DNA of 64,000 nucleotides, taken from positions 434,001 to 498,000 of the forward strand of contig NZ_QLMA01000001.1 in the NCBI RefSeq assembly GCF_003259435.1. Reading direction: 5' to 3'. The position numbers were made by a program, and so were the translations under genes. Within the stretch, counting starts at the first letter, position 1, and the number at the start of each line of letters is the position of its first letter. Source of the stretch: Chitinophaga dinghuensis (GTDB taxonomy: Bacteria; Bacteroidota; Bacteroidia; Chitinophagales; Chitinophagaceae). Below, piece after piece: positions 18,432 through 26,036 of this stretch. Below the pieces are notes generated by a model. That model did no database searches. It saw only the letters and a list, made by a program, of their open reading frames with translations, and was not told the DNA's origin.

Positions 18432-21400
18432 GCATCATATAGTGAAATATTTATGTTGTCTGGTACTGTTGTGTATTCTATCTGTGAATGCCCGCGCAAC
18501 CATGTGGAAGGACTCATCTGATGGATTTAATAAGGCTATAGCAGAAGCGGTAGCGGAACGGATACAGCATGGAGGTAGTCATATCATCTCCATGCATTTT
18601 GATGAAGTGACCAAGAATCACTTCCTCAAAAAGTTCAGGCTTTCCGAGGATGAGAAAATATGGAATATGGGACGGTTAGCTTATGCCGATGGCATGTTAC
18701 AGGAATTCCAGGAAACAGTGGGAGATGATACGGAAGTTTATCTGGCAGTAATTGCTATTTATAACTACGCCAAGATCCAGGATAAAGAAGGACCTGCATT
18801 TGATTATCAATATTTCAAAGATCATAAAACCCAGGATGCAGGAGTTGGGAAAGGGATAGATTTTTTGAAGAAGGATATAGAAGTAAGAAACTACAATACG
18901 ACTACTTTGATGAAAGAGGTGGTAGGGGAAAATGAGGGGAAAGATCCTACCCTGAAGGATATGGCTAAGCGGAAGGTGATGGTATACAGCATCGTAACCT
19001 ATTTTATTCCACCAACTGGATTGCAGCAAGAAAAAGGGGTATTGGTTCATCAGCAGGGGTTATTGTATACCGCAGGTATTGATAAGCAACGGAGGGAAGA
19101 TATCATTGAGCACCTAAGCAATTTTAGGGGAGGGTTAAATGGAACTACTGCGGAGAAAGCTACAAAGTTACCGAATAAAGAAGAACAGATACTGAAATCA
19201 CTGGAAAATATCTGTTTGATTTATAAATATGGCCCTGGAGATGGTACCGATTATGATAATAACAGTATTGTACGTGAGGTTGATTACAATAAATCAATAA
19301 TAGATGGAACAGCGCTAACCAAGCGACAAGGCAGAGTTAGCCCTCGTGTGAAGGATGCGCTGGCGAAGTATTTGGATAGGGTGAATAATGGCGCTGGGGA
19401 TATGAAGGTGGATATGTTATTTCTGGATGAGAATGCCCCAAAAAATGAGGAAATCACCCAGAAGGCAGAGGGGAAAGCCAAGAAAGATAAGGCGCTATTG
19501 ATGGAAGTAGAAGTTGATAAAAAAGGAGGGGTAATAAAGTTTAAACTCTTTAATGGAAGTGGTTATGGAGGAAGTTTATGTGAAGAGACGAAGTTAAGGG
19601 AGCAGCTGATAGAATTCTGTGACAAGTTTGGATATGAAAAGGATGATGAAAAACGCAGTATCCTCGAAGAGCCTGATCTGGCCTTGTTTGTAGCCTACAG
19701 AGGTGTGTTCAACTATTTGCAGTGTGCGACAGAGGAAACATACATACGCATCCATTACAATAATAGTGGCGTATACCTGGCAGCAGCAGGCTTTGTACAT
19801 ACCAGTATGGACATGCTGGACATATTATCAATGGTCACTTTTATCAGGGATGCTGTAGTTTGGGCAGGAAGATCTACAAAGAGTATAGGGGAGTTGATGG
19901 TGGAGAATACCATCTGGATGCTGAATATCAGGCAGCAATTTGAGAATGCAAAGGAATTCGCAACTGAATACGCTAAAACTAATACCCTTACTTATCAGGC
20001 TATTACAAAATTGTTGCCTCCAATAGTGAAAGCTGTTTTACCAGATGCAACGACATTCACAAATGTTGGTAACGTGTTCCATAAACTGGTAGATGGTGCA
20101 AAAGAAAATTGGGATAATCCTTATATCTATGGTCAGGCGACGGCTATCATTGTATTCAGTTGGACGGGTGCCGCTGAATTAGTGACATTGGTTAAAACAC
20201 TCTCCAAAGGAAATATCATATTAAAGGCAAGTGCGGCTGCGGAGAAAGTAATGATGAAGCTGGAAAACCTGGTGCAGGATGGAAAGGAAATAGTTGCAAA
20301 TACTGCAGAAGGTGTCAAACGGCTTGTTCGTACTGAAAGTGGAAAATGGGTATTAGTAGAGGAATTAGAAGGGCTTAAAAATTTTGAGGCATTATGGGCA
20401 AAATTGGGAAATGCTGCAAAGAAGCTGAAGGAGATAGGTTACTACATTGAAGAGGAAGGTGTATTGAAGCTCTTTAAGAGTTCAGCTAAGCAGGAGATGA
20501 TAGCAGAGGTTACCGCGGAGAAAGTATTTGTGGAAATCGCTGAAATGACAGAAGGGTCGGCAATAGCAACTACTGGAGAAATGAAGTTGGCATTTCGTAG
20601 TAATGGTGAAGTGTTATTGGAAGAAGCTGGAGCACTCAGTATCAGGGAAGAAGGTGGTATTTACAGCGTTTGTCGGAATGGCGCTTGTTTCACCGGCGCT
20701 ACCGAAGTATTTACCAATAAAGGTCGGCAGGCTATTTCTACATTGGAGCGTGGAGACAGTGTTCTTGCCTGGAATGAAACCACAGGTAAGCAGGGAATGA
20801 ACAAGGTTAAGGGGATTATTAGGAAGACGACCAATAAACTGCTGCAATTGGCCTTTTCTTCTTCCATATTATTGGCTACTCCTGAGCATCCATTCTATGT
20901 GGATGGGTTATGGAAACAGGCCGCAGACCTCCACCAGGGAGATGTTGTTGTAACCGCAAATGGTGGTACAGATACACTCAGGAGTGTGGTAGTGAAAGAT
21001 ACAGTCTCCATGGTGTACAACCTGGATGTGGAACATGCCCACACCTATTACGTAGGTTCAGGTATTCTGGTGCATAATGCCTGTGCATTGGTGGAGTTAC
21101 AGCAAAAATTAGGAAAAGACTTTAAGTCTCTCTTCAACTGGAGTAAGCGCACCGGCCTGAATATGGATGAATGGATGGCTTTCTGTAATAACCTGAATGC
21201 CACCGGTCACAGTGCAGATGAAATCCGTGAATTAGTCCAGTACCTGGGAAAAATAAATAAGACAGAATTTAGTAAATTGGTGTCTGTTCTGGGTAAAGAA
21301 GATCTATCCATTATTGTCAGAGGGCTGAAAACATATCCTAATGCATTGGATAACTTGCGCAATGTTAATAAGAGTTTAGATGAGGTGAAGTTATTCCTGA

Positions 21401-22032
21401 AGTATATGGATAAAGATATACATCCTAAATTTGCAGGGATTGTTGAGGGGATGAGTTCACATGAGTTTGATGCTTATATGGATCGGTTGAATAGACTGTT
21501 GGATAAAGATCTTAAGTTTAAGGATGGTGATATACAAAAAAGATATGATGCCTATCTAAAAGCTAAAAGGGGGCAGAAAAAACCGCCAAGATCGCCATCG
21601 GAATGGTTGGAGGCTAGTGAATATATGCAAGACCTTGGCCCGACTGCCAGGGGGAATAAATTCAATCAGAAAGCAAGAGAAAATATTTGGGATGCATATG
21701 TAGAAATTCGCGTAGAGGGTGGAAAGTATGTGGATGGATACACCCCTCCCATTGCTGGAAAAGAAGGACGAATTGTGTCTCGAAAAGCTATTGATCTTGA
21801 TGATTATGGCCTGGATGACTTTGAAGCCCATTTAATAGAAATGGAAACCAAGTATAAACCAGGAACAAAAATTACAAGTGTAAAAGAAAAAGCAGATTTT
21901 CCTGATAATGTATTAGAAGGGCAAATGTACCTGGAAATACCTGATACTAACAGGAGTTTTCCGGGAATAAAAGCTTTCGAGGATCTTGCTTGGAATAAGT
22001 ATAAAATTAAAATTAGTTATAGACCAGAGTAA
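18424..22032 (+). CDS. Polymorphic toxin with Hint (pretoxin) domain and C-terminal nuclease-like domain
   Basis: This 1202-residue protein is read from ATG 18424; an upstream in-frame TTG at 18397 is less likely because CCTATG matches other starts in the cluster. A signal peptide (CCLVLLCILSVNARA) is followed by a long helical N-terminal region. At 755-885 is a Hint domain: CFTGATEV with the nucleophile Cys755, LERGDSVLAWN, LATPEHPFYV, VYNLDVEHAHTYYV and the terminal VHN. Hint domains release the C-terminal part by self-cleavage. After a helical spacer, the last about 130 residues (KARENIWDAYVEIR, VDGYTPP, RIVSRKAIDLDD, LEGQMYLEIP) resemble restriction-endonuclease-fold toxin tips; D/E and SRK residues could form the active site. 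The nuclease call is an inference. The immunity gene follows after five bases. Confidence 0.85.
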   Translation: MNKHHIVKYLCCLVLLCILSVNARATMWKDSSDGFNKAIAEAVAERIQHGGSHIISMHFDEVTKNHFLKKFRLSEDEKIWNMGRLAYADGMLQEFQETVGDDTEVYLAVIAIYNYAKIQDKEGPAFDYQYFKDHKTQDAGVGKGIDFLKKDIEVRNYNTTTLMKEVVGENEGKDPTLKDMAKRKVMVYSIVTYFIPPTGLQQEKGVLVHQQGLLYTAGIDKQRREDIIEHLSNFRGGLNGTTAEKATKLPNKEEQILKSLENICLIYKYGPGDGTDYDNNSIVREVDYNKSIIDGTALTKRQGRVSPRVKDALAKYLDRVNNGAGDMKVDMLFLDENAPKNEEITQKAEGKAKKDKALLMEVEVDKKGGVIKFKLFNGSGYGGSLCEETKLREQLIEFCDKFGYEKDDEKRSILEEPDLALFVAYRGVFNYLQCATEETYIRIHYNNSGVYLAAAGFVHTSMDMLDILSMVTFIRDAVVWAGRSTKSIGELMVENTIWMLNIRQQFENAKEFATEYAKTNTLTYQAITKLLPPIVKAVLPDATTFTNVGNVFHKLVDGAKENWDNPYIYGQATAIIVFSWTGAAELVTLVKTLSKGNIILKASAAAEKVMMKLENLVQDGKEIVANTAEGVKRLVRTESGKWVLVEELEGLKNFEALWAKLGNAAKKLKEIGYYIEEEGVLKLFKSSAKQEMIAEVTAEKVFVEIAEMTEGSAIATTGEMKLAFRSNGEVLLEEAGALSIREEGGIYSVCRNGACFTGATEVFTNKGRQAISTLERGDSVLAWNETTGKQGMNKVKGIIRKTTNKLLQLAFSSSILLATPEHPFYVDGLWKQAADLHQGDVVVTANGGTDTLRSVVVKDTVSMVYNLDVEHAHTYYVGSGILVHNACALVELQQKLGKDFKSLFNWSKRTGLNMDEWMAFCNNLNATGHSADEIRELVQYLGKINKTEFSKLVSVLGKEDLSIIVRGLKTYPNALDNLRNVNKSLDEVKLFLKYMDKDIHPKFAGIVEGMSSHEFDAYMDRLNRLLDKDLKFKDGDIQKRYDAYLKAKRGQKKPPRSPSEWLEASEYMQDLGPTARGNKFNQKARENIWDAYVEIRVEGGKYVDGYTPPIAGKEGRIVSRKAIDLDDYGLDDFEAHLIEMETKYKPGTKITSVKEKADFPDNVLEGQMYLEIPDTNRSFPGIKAFEDLAWNKYKIKISYRPE

Positions 22033-22037
22033 AAATT

Positions 22038-22508
22038 ATGAACTACGCAGATATTCAAAAGTCGGTATTGGAAGAATTAGATTTCTTAAACTTTCGTAAG
22101 GAGTTAGGTAATAAATACGGTTTGCAGGCTGATTACTGGAAGGCTCCAATTGATGTAGAGGTGGTGAAATCAATGCTGAAGGAAATGGGCTATACTGCTA
22201 AATACACAAAAACAGAAAATTTCTTTTCCATAAAGGAAAAGTATGGTGATATCGAGTTTACCTTTCAAACTACTTTGAAAGGTGGTTGTGTGGAAATTGG
22301 GTGGTATACTTTATTTGAGGGTAAGAAAGTGAATTATTCGGGGGCATGGACTAGAATTGCCATGGAGTTTTTGGGTGAACATATTCCACTGCCAATTCCC
22401 ATGTTTAAGAATTATGAGGAATTAAAAGAAATATTGAGTGTTATTTTGAACAAGTATGGGGTCTATAAAGCTAAATTTATGGCTGCCGCCGCAAAAATGA
22501 ATCAATAA
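22038..22508 (+). CDS. Probable cognate immunity protein
   Basis: This 156-residue protein is cytosolic, with no signal sequence, and I recognise no named family. It begins MNYADIQKSVLEELDFL and ends with a helical region (KNYEELKEILSVIL). It sits five bases after the Hint toxin stop on the same strand, the standard position of an immunity gene in polymorphic toxin loci. Two degenerate copies of its N- and C-terminal parts follow directly downstream, as seen where immunity genes are duplicated and lost. Binding to the toxin tip is predicted from position only. Confidence 0.7.
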   Translation: MNYADIQKSVLEELDFLNFRKELGNKYGLQADYWKAPIDVEVVKSMLKEMGYTAKYTKTENFFSIKEKYGDIEFTFQTTLKGGCVEIGWYTLFEGKKVNYSGAWTRIAMEFLGEHIPLPIPMFKNYEELKEILSVILNKYGVYKAKFMAAAAKMNQ

Positions 22509-22578
22509 GTTGTAATACGATACATGATTTTAACGAGGATTGAAAGATGCCTAATGGTATTCTACAAAGAGTAATACC

Positions 22579-22683
22579 AGAAAGGATTATGATGAACTAA
22601 AGGAAATTCTGACCGTAATATTTCAAAGGTGCAAGGAGTATTAAGCTAATTTCATTACTGCAATAGCAATGATTTCTGAATAA
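22579..22683 (+). pseudogene. Decayed immunity-gene C-terminus
   Basis: Read in frame, this gives RKDYDELKEILTVIFQRCKEY, stop, ANFITAIAMISE, stop. It aligns without gaps to the end of the intact immunity protein (KNYEELKEILSVIL... through KFMAAAAKM), including the terminal stop position. The in-frame TAA at 22642-22644 and the missing start show it is broken. It is a relic of a second, diverged copy. Confidence 0.75.
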
Positions 22684-22687
22684 AAAT

Positions 22688-22753
22688 ATGAACTTAACTC
22701 TAATTCAAAAAGAAGGCATTGAAGTAACTGATTTCCTTAAGAAGTGTATATGA
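22688..22753 (+). pseudogene. Decayed immunity-gene N-terminus
   Basis: ATG at 22688 starts MNLTLIQKEGIEVTDFLKKC and stops after 21 codons. It matches the intact immunity N-terminus at M, N, I-Q-K, E and D-F-L in the same spacing. It begins five bases after the previous fragment ends, so it belongs to another truncated copy. The rest, to 22847, holds only a short open frame (22750-22806) that I cannot assign. Confidence 0.6.
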
Positions 22754-22847
22754 TTTTTAGTGAGTTCGTTTTTTCAAAAGAAGCCCTTGACGAGACATCA
22801 TCATTTTAATAATGGAATAAGATGGACATATAGGTAATATTTGATTT

Positions 22848-23318
22848 ATGACGGATTTGACTGGAACCTCTTTTCATAAACTGGCCAAATATGCTGACTG
22901 CCTTGGTACCTTTTCTGGTATCTCGGCAGCAGAAATCCTGGAACTTGAAAAGAAAATAGGGTACACTCTCCCTAAGGTTTACAAGGAGTTTTTATCTATT
23001 TTTGGCAAGAGTTCCGGATATGTTTTCCCAGCTCACTATGCGACTTATCCAGAAGTACTGGAAAATAGAACCGATGCCATTCATGCTTTATATTTTACTG
23101 ACAGTATTCCGGATGCAGAACGACCCATTATAAAGCCATCTTACTATTTCTTTGCCCAATGGCAGGGATATAATTTTTGGTTCTTTGATTGCGAAGAAAA
23201 ACAAGATGACCCAATAGTATACTTATTCACCGATAGACCACGGATTGCGCCTACCAACATGACCTTTACACAGGTAATGTACTCGGAAGGACTCTATGAT
23301 GCCGGAATGGGAGTATAA
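22848..23318 (+). CDS. SUKH (SMI1/KNR4) family immunity protein
   Basis: This 156-residue protein has the SUKH pattern: an N-terminal helix with EILELEKKIGYTLPKVYKEFL, a Gly turn, and later FAQWQGYNFWFFDC with acidic residues after it. SUKH proteins are the commonest immunity superfamily in bacterial toxin loci and usually neutralise nucleases. There is no signal peptide. It lies 340 bases after the dedicated immunity gene, beyond the relics, and is 5 bases from a paralogue. It may protect against a different toxin tip once carried here, or against toxins of neighbouring strains. Confidence 0.8.
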   Translation: MTDLTGTSFHKLAKYADCLGTFSGISAAEILELEKKIGYTLPKVYKEFLSIFGKSSGYVFPAHYATYPEVLENRTDAIHALYFTDSIPDAERPIIKPSYYFFAQWQGYNFWFFDCEEKQDDPIVYLFTDRPRIAPTNMTFTQVMYSEGLYDAGMGV

Positions 23319-23323
23319 CAAAA

Positions 23324-23776
23324 ATGAAACCTGATTTTAATAATACACCTTTTCGCTCATTGCAGATGTATCAAAGGAGGATGTCTGAAACAGAAGGCCT
23401 TTCCGAATCTGAGATCATAGCATTGGAACAAGAATATGACGTAAAGTTCCCGTTAGTGTATCGGCAATTCCTGGCACTCCTGGGAAAAAAAGACGGGGGA
23501 CTGTTTCATGGGTACTGCATGACTTACCCTGCTGTACGGAGAAATGGAGAAGGAGCATTGCAATTATTAAAACTTCCCGATGGCTCTTTACATCCGGTAT
23601 CACAGGAATTAAAACCAGGTTACTTCTTCTTTGCACAATGGCAGGGGTATAACTACTGGTTCTTTGATTGCGATGCACCAGAAGATGACCCACTGATTTA
23701 TGTGTTGACAGACGACAATAGAATTGATCCACTGGATCAGACTTTATCAGAATCGATTACAAATTTTGTCGGTTAA
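23324..23776 (+). CDS. SUKH (SMI1/KNR4) family immunity protein, tandem paralogue
   Basis: This 150-residue protein is clearly a paralogue of the preceding gene. Both carry IxxLExxxxxxxPxVYxxFL near residue 30-50 and the almost identical FFAQWQGYN(F/Y)WFFDC block near residue 105, followed by DDP(I/L)(V/I)Y. Elsewhere they differ widely, so the duplication is old and specificity has probably diverged. It is co-directional, separated by 5 bases. It ends the toxin/immunity part of the region. Confidence 0.8.
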   Translation: MKPDFNNTPFRSLQMYQRRMSETEGLSESEIIALEQEYDVKFPLVYRQFLALLGKKDGGLFHGYCMTYPAVRRNGEGALQLLKLPDGSLHPVSQELKPGYFFFAQWQGYNYWFFDCDAPEDDPLIYVLTDDNRIDPLDQTLSESITNFVG

Positions 23777-23837
23777 AATTCTAAATTGTTCTGAAATTTA
23801 CTGTAGCGAATATCCTGATGAAAACATTATAAACCCA

Positions 23838-23855
23838 CAGGTAGCCAACTACCTG
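23838..23855 (+). promoter_or_regulatory. Inverted repeat upstream of lipoprotein gene
   Basis: CAGGTAG (23838-23844) and CTACCTG (23849-23855) form a 7-bp dyad with a four-base loop in the 103-base gap before the 23880 gene. No T run follows, so an operator or leader hairpin is more likely than a terminator. Confidence 0.35.
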
Positions 23856-23879
23856 CAAATATTTAAAATTTAACATCCT

Positions 23880-24614
23880 ATGAGAAAAATCCTATTAGCA
23901 CTGACTGTGATTACCTCCCTGATGGCTTGTAGTAAGAATGACGGTAAACCCGATCATACCATGGTATTTGGCGTTAAAAATGCCTGGCTGCACGTATACC
24001 CTACATATGAAGCCTGGAAAAATGATGATACCACCAAGGCGCTCTTTTCTGGTGTTACCGATGCAGATGGTATGATTAAATTACCAAACTATGGAACTGG
24101 GAAAGTCTGGTTATACATGGACATCAATAAGGAAAACAACAAGTATAACACTTGGGGTGTGGATTCCTTCAGGTTTGAATCGCTGGCCGGCGCTATTTAT
24201 ATGGCCATTTCTGAAGGCCCATTGATCGATCCTCAGGAATGGACCAGAAACCTCATCGGTACTCCCGGAAAACGCCCTTCCTACAAAATGGTAGACCAAC
24301 TGATGTTTAATGGTTCAACCTATGTGAGCACCTGGAGTGGTTTATCTGAATGCGATAAACAACATACCCTGACATTCACCAAGGATTATGTAATGACCGA
24401 TAAACCTGCTGCCTGCAGTACCGATGGTACGCTCACCGGAACATTTATTCGCTTCAATGGCAAGAAAGGAGAACCTACAATCGACGTGACACCAACCAGC
24501 AGCGCGGTTTCCTCTCTCAGCTTCTCCATGGATAAATCAGGCGCTAAACCAAAAATCAATGTATACCTCACTGTTGGTACTGCCAAACAGTTACGTGTAT
24601 TCGAACTGCAATAA
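23880..24614 (+). CDS. Lipoprotein of unknown function
   Basis: This 244-residue protein has a lipoprotein signal (ALTVITSLMACSKND) with the lipid-accepting Cys at about residue 17. I see no named domain. Residues 28-105 (VKNAWLHVYPTYEAW, GVTDADGMIKLPNYG) look like a carboxypeptidase-regulatory/transthyretin-like beta sandwich. The C-terminal half has strands of a lipocalin-like kind (CDKQHTLTFTKDYVMTD). It is the first gene of a three-gene set with a PKD lipoprotein and a barrel protein. Its start context (CATCCTATG) matches the toxin-cluster genes. Confidence 0.65.
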   Translation: MRKILLALTVITSLMACSKNDGKPDHTMVFGVKNAWLHVYPTYEAWKNDDTTKALFSGVTDADGMIKLPNYGTGKVWLYMDINKENNKYNTWGVDSFRFESLAGAIYMAISEGPLIDPQEWTRNLIGTPGKRPSYKMVDQLMFNGSTYVSTWSGLSECDKQHTLTFTKDYVMTDKPAACSTDGTLTGTFIRFNGKKGEPTIDVTPTSSAVSSLSFSMDKSGAKPKINVYLTVGTAKQLRVFELQ

Positions 24615-24669
24615 ATCTTTCCTGCTGCGGTGACAACCATCGCCGCAGCAGTTAATACCCTATATCCCT

Positions 24670-26019
24670 ATGACCCGTTTATTATCCTGTATCGTCTGTA
24701 CCCTTTTGTTGTTCAGCTCCTGCTATAAAGAAGTAGGCGTGCCCGTTAGTATCGACTTTACCTATAAACTGAAAGATGAACACGTAACCGTACCCGCTTA
24801 CGCTGACATCATGAATCGTACTACCGGCGCTACCAGCTTCAAATGGACATTCGAAGGCGGAGAACCAGAAGTCTCCTCTTATCAAAACCCCGGTACCATT
24901 GTATTCCGCACCGCCGGAAAACATAAAATCACCCTGGAAGCCTGGAATGAAGATGAACGACAAACCAAAACAATAGAAATACAACTGGATTCCTCGGTGA
25001 ATATTTTATTCGATACCACTATCCTCATCAATCATTATTCTCCTGTGGAAGTAGCCATTAAAAATAATACCATCGGCGCTTCTACCTATAACTGGACATT
25101 CGAAGGCGGCAACCCCGCCACATTCTCCGGCGCCCAACCGCCTAATGTTACCTTTACAACCCCGGGAGAACATGCCGTTACCCTCTCCGTAAGCAATGGG
25201 GGCCAACAGTTTGTACTGACCAAAAAAATTACTGTCTTACCAGCACTGGTAAACGGTTTCGATATGCAGGCCGCATTTAAAGATGATGATGGCGAAGCTC
25301 CATTAACACTGCAATTGCAAAGTAAAGCTGGTTATTATATCACCCAGCAATGGCGCTCAGATGGCGGACAGTTGCAGTCTGATACCGCGTCTTCCAATTC
25401 CCTCTTCTTCCCCGATCCTGGTACCTACCATATTACCCTGAAGGTTGCAAACGGAAAAGAAACGAAAGAAGAAACAAAAGAAATCGTCGTTAAACCTAAT
25501 TCAGGGCTGAGAACACTCAGAGACGTGAAATTCGGTATTGCTGCGAATAAAGACTATGGCCAGTTCTACAGCATCCTGCATAGAACCATGTATACCCAAA
25601 CAGATGATATTGCCACAGTAGGAAAAGAGATCGACCTGGGATTCTTTGGTCTTAGCCAGACTTTCACCGTAAATAAATTCATTTCCCCGGACTCCAGTGC
25701 AAAAGGATATCCTTTTAAAACAATCCCGGGAGCTACCTATACCCGTTACTTTAATTCACAGGAAAACTGCGGCTGTGGCGTAACTGTAAGCAATGCTGAC
25801 TTTGATAATCTAACGAATAGTCAGTGGCTGCGACAATTACGGCTGCCAGCTGGTGTAAACGAGTCTACCGCCTTTGATCAAACCCTCGTACCGCGCATCG
25901 TGCCGTTCGAAACTGCTGATGGCAGAAGAGGATTGATTAAAATCCGACAGTTCGTATCCAATGGTCAGCTATCCTATATCCTGACAGATATTAAAGTGGA
26001 AAAGTTCAAAGATGAATAG
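24670..26019 (+). CDS. PKD-domain lipoprotein
   Basis: This 449-residue protein has a lipobox (LLLFSSCYKE, Cys about residue 18). Three PKD-like modules follow: about 25-107 (FKWTFEGGEP, AGKHKITLEAW), 108-193 (YNWTFEGGNP, PGEHAVTLSVSN) and 195-277 (PGTYHITLKVANG). The last about 170 residues are unrelated to PKD and include a CGCG motif (NCGCGVTVSN). PKD modules are extracellular beta sandwiches for protein or glycan contact. It lies between a lipoprotein and an outer-membrane barrel protein with short gaps (55 and 17 bases), so the three are probably co-transcribed. Confidence 0.75.
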   Translation: MTRLLSCIVCTLLLFSSCYKEVGVPVSIDFTYKLKDEHVTVPAYADIMNRTTGATSFKWTFEGGEPEVSSYQNPGTIVFRTAGKHKITLEAWNEDERQTKTIEIQLDSSVNILFDTTILINHYSPVEVAIKNNTIGASTYNWTFEGGNPATFSGAQPPNVTFTTPGEHAVTLSVSNGGQQFVLTKKITVLPALVNGFDMQAAFKDDDGEAPLTLQLQSKAGYYITQQWRSDGGQLQSDTASSNSLFFPDPGTYHITLKVANGKETKEETKEIVVKPNSGLRTLRDVKFGIAANKDYGQFYSILHRTMYTQTDDIATVGKEIDLGFFGLSQTFTVNKFISPDSSAKGYPFKTIPGATYTRYFNSQENCGCGVTVSNADFDNLTNSQWLRQLRLPAGVNESTAFDQTLVPRIVPFETADGRRGLIKIRQFVSNGQLSYILTDIKVEKFKDE

Positions 26020-26036
26020 TTAACCTTCACCTACCT

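Noticed and set aside
4485..22032. Contractile injection system or type VI secretion genes
   Set aside because: No sheath, tube, baseplate, VgrG or ATPase-like sequence is present; the large proteins have Sec signal peptides.
22750..22806. Small open frame after the immunity relics
   Set aside because: Only 18 codons with no similarity to neighbours and no start signal.
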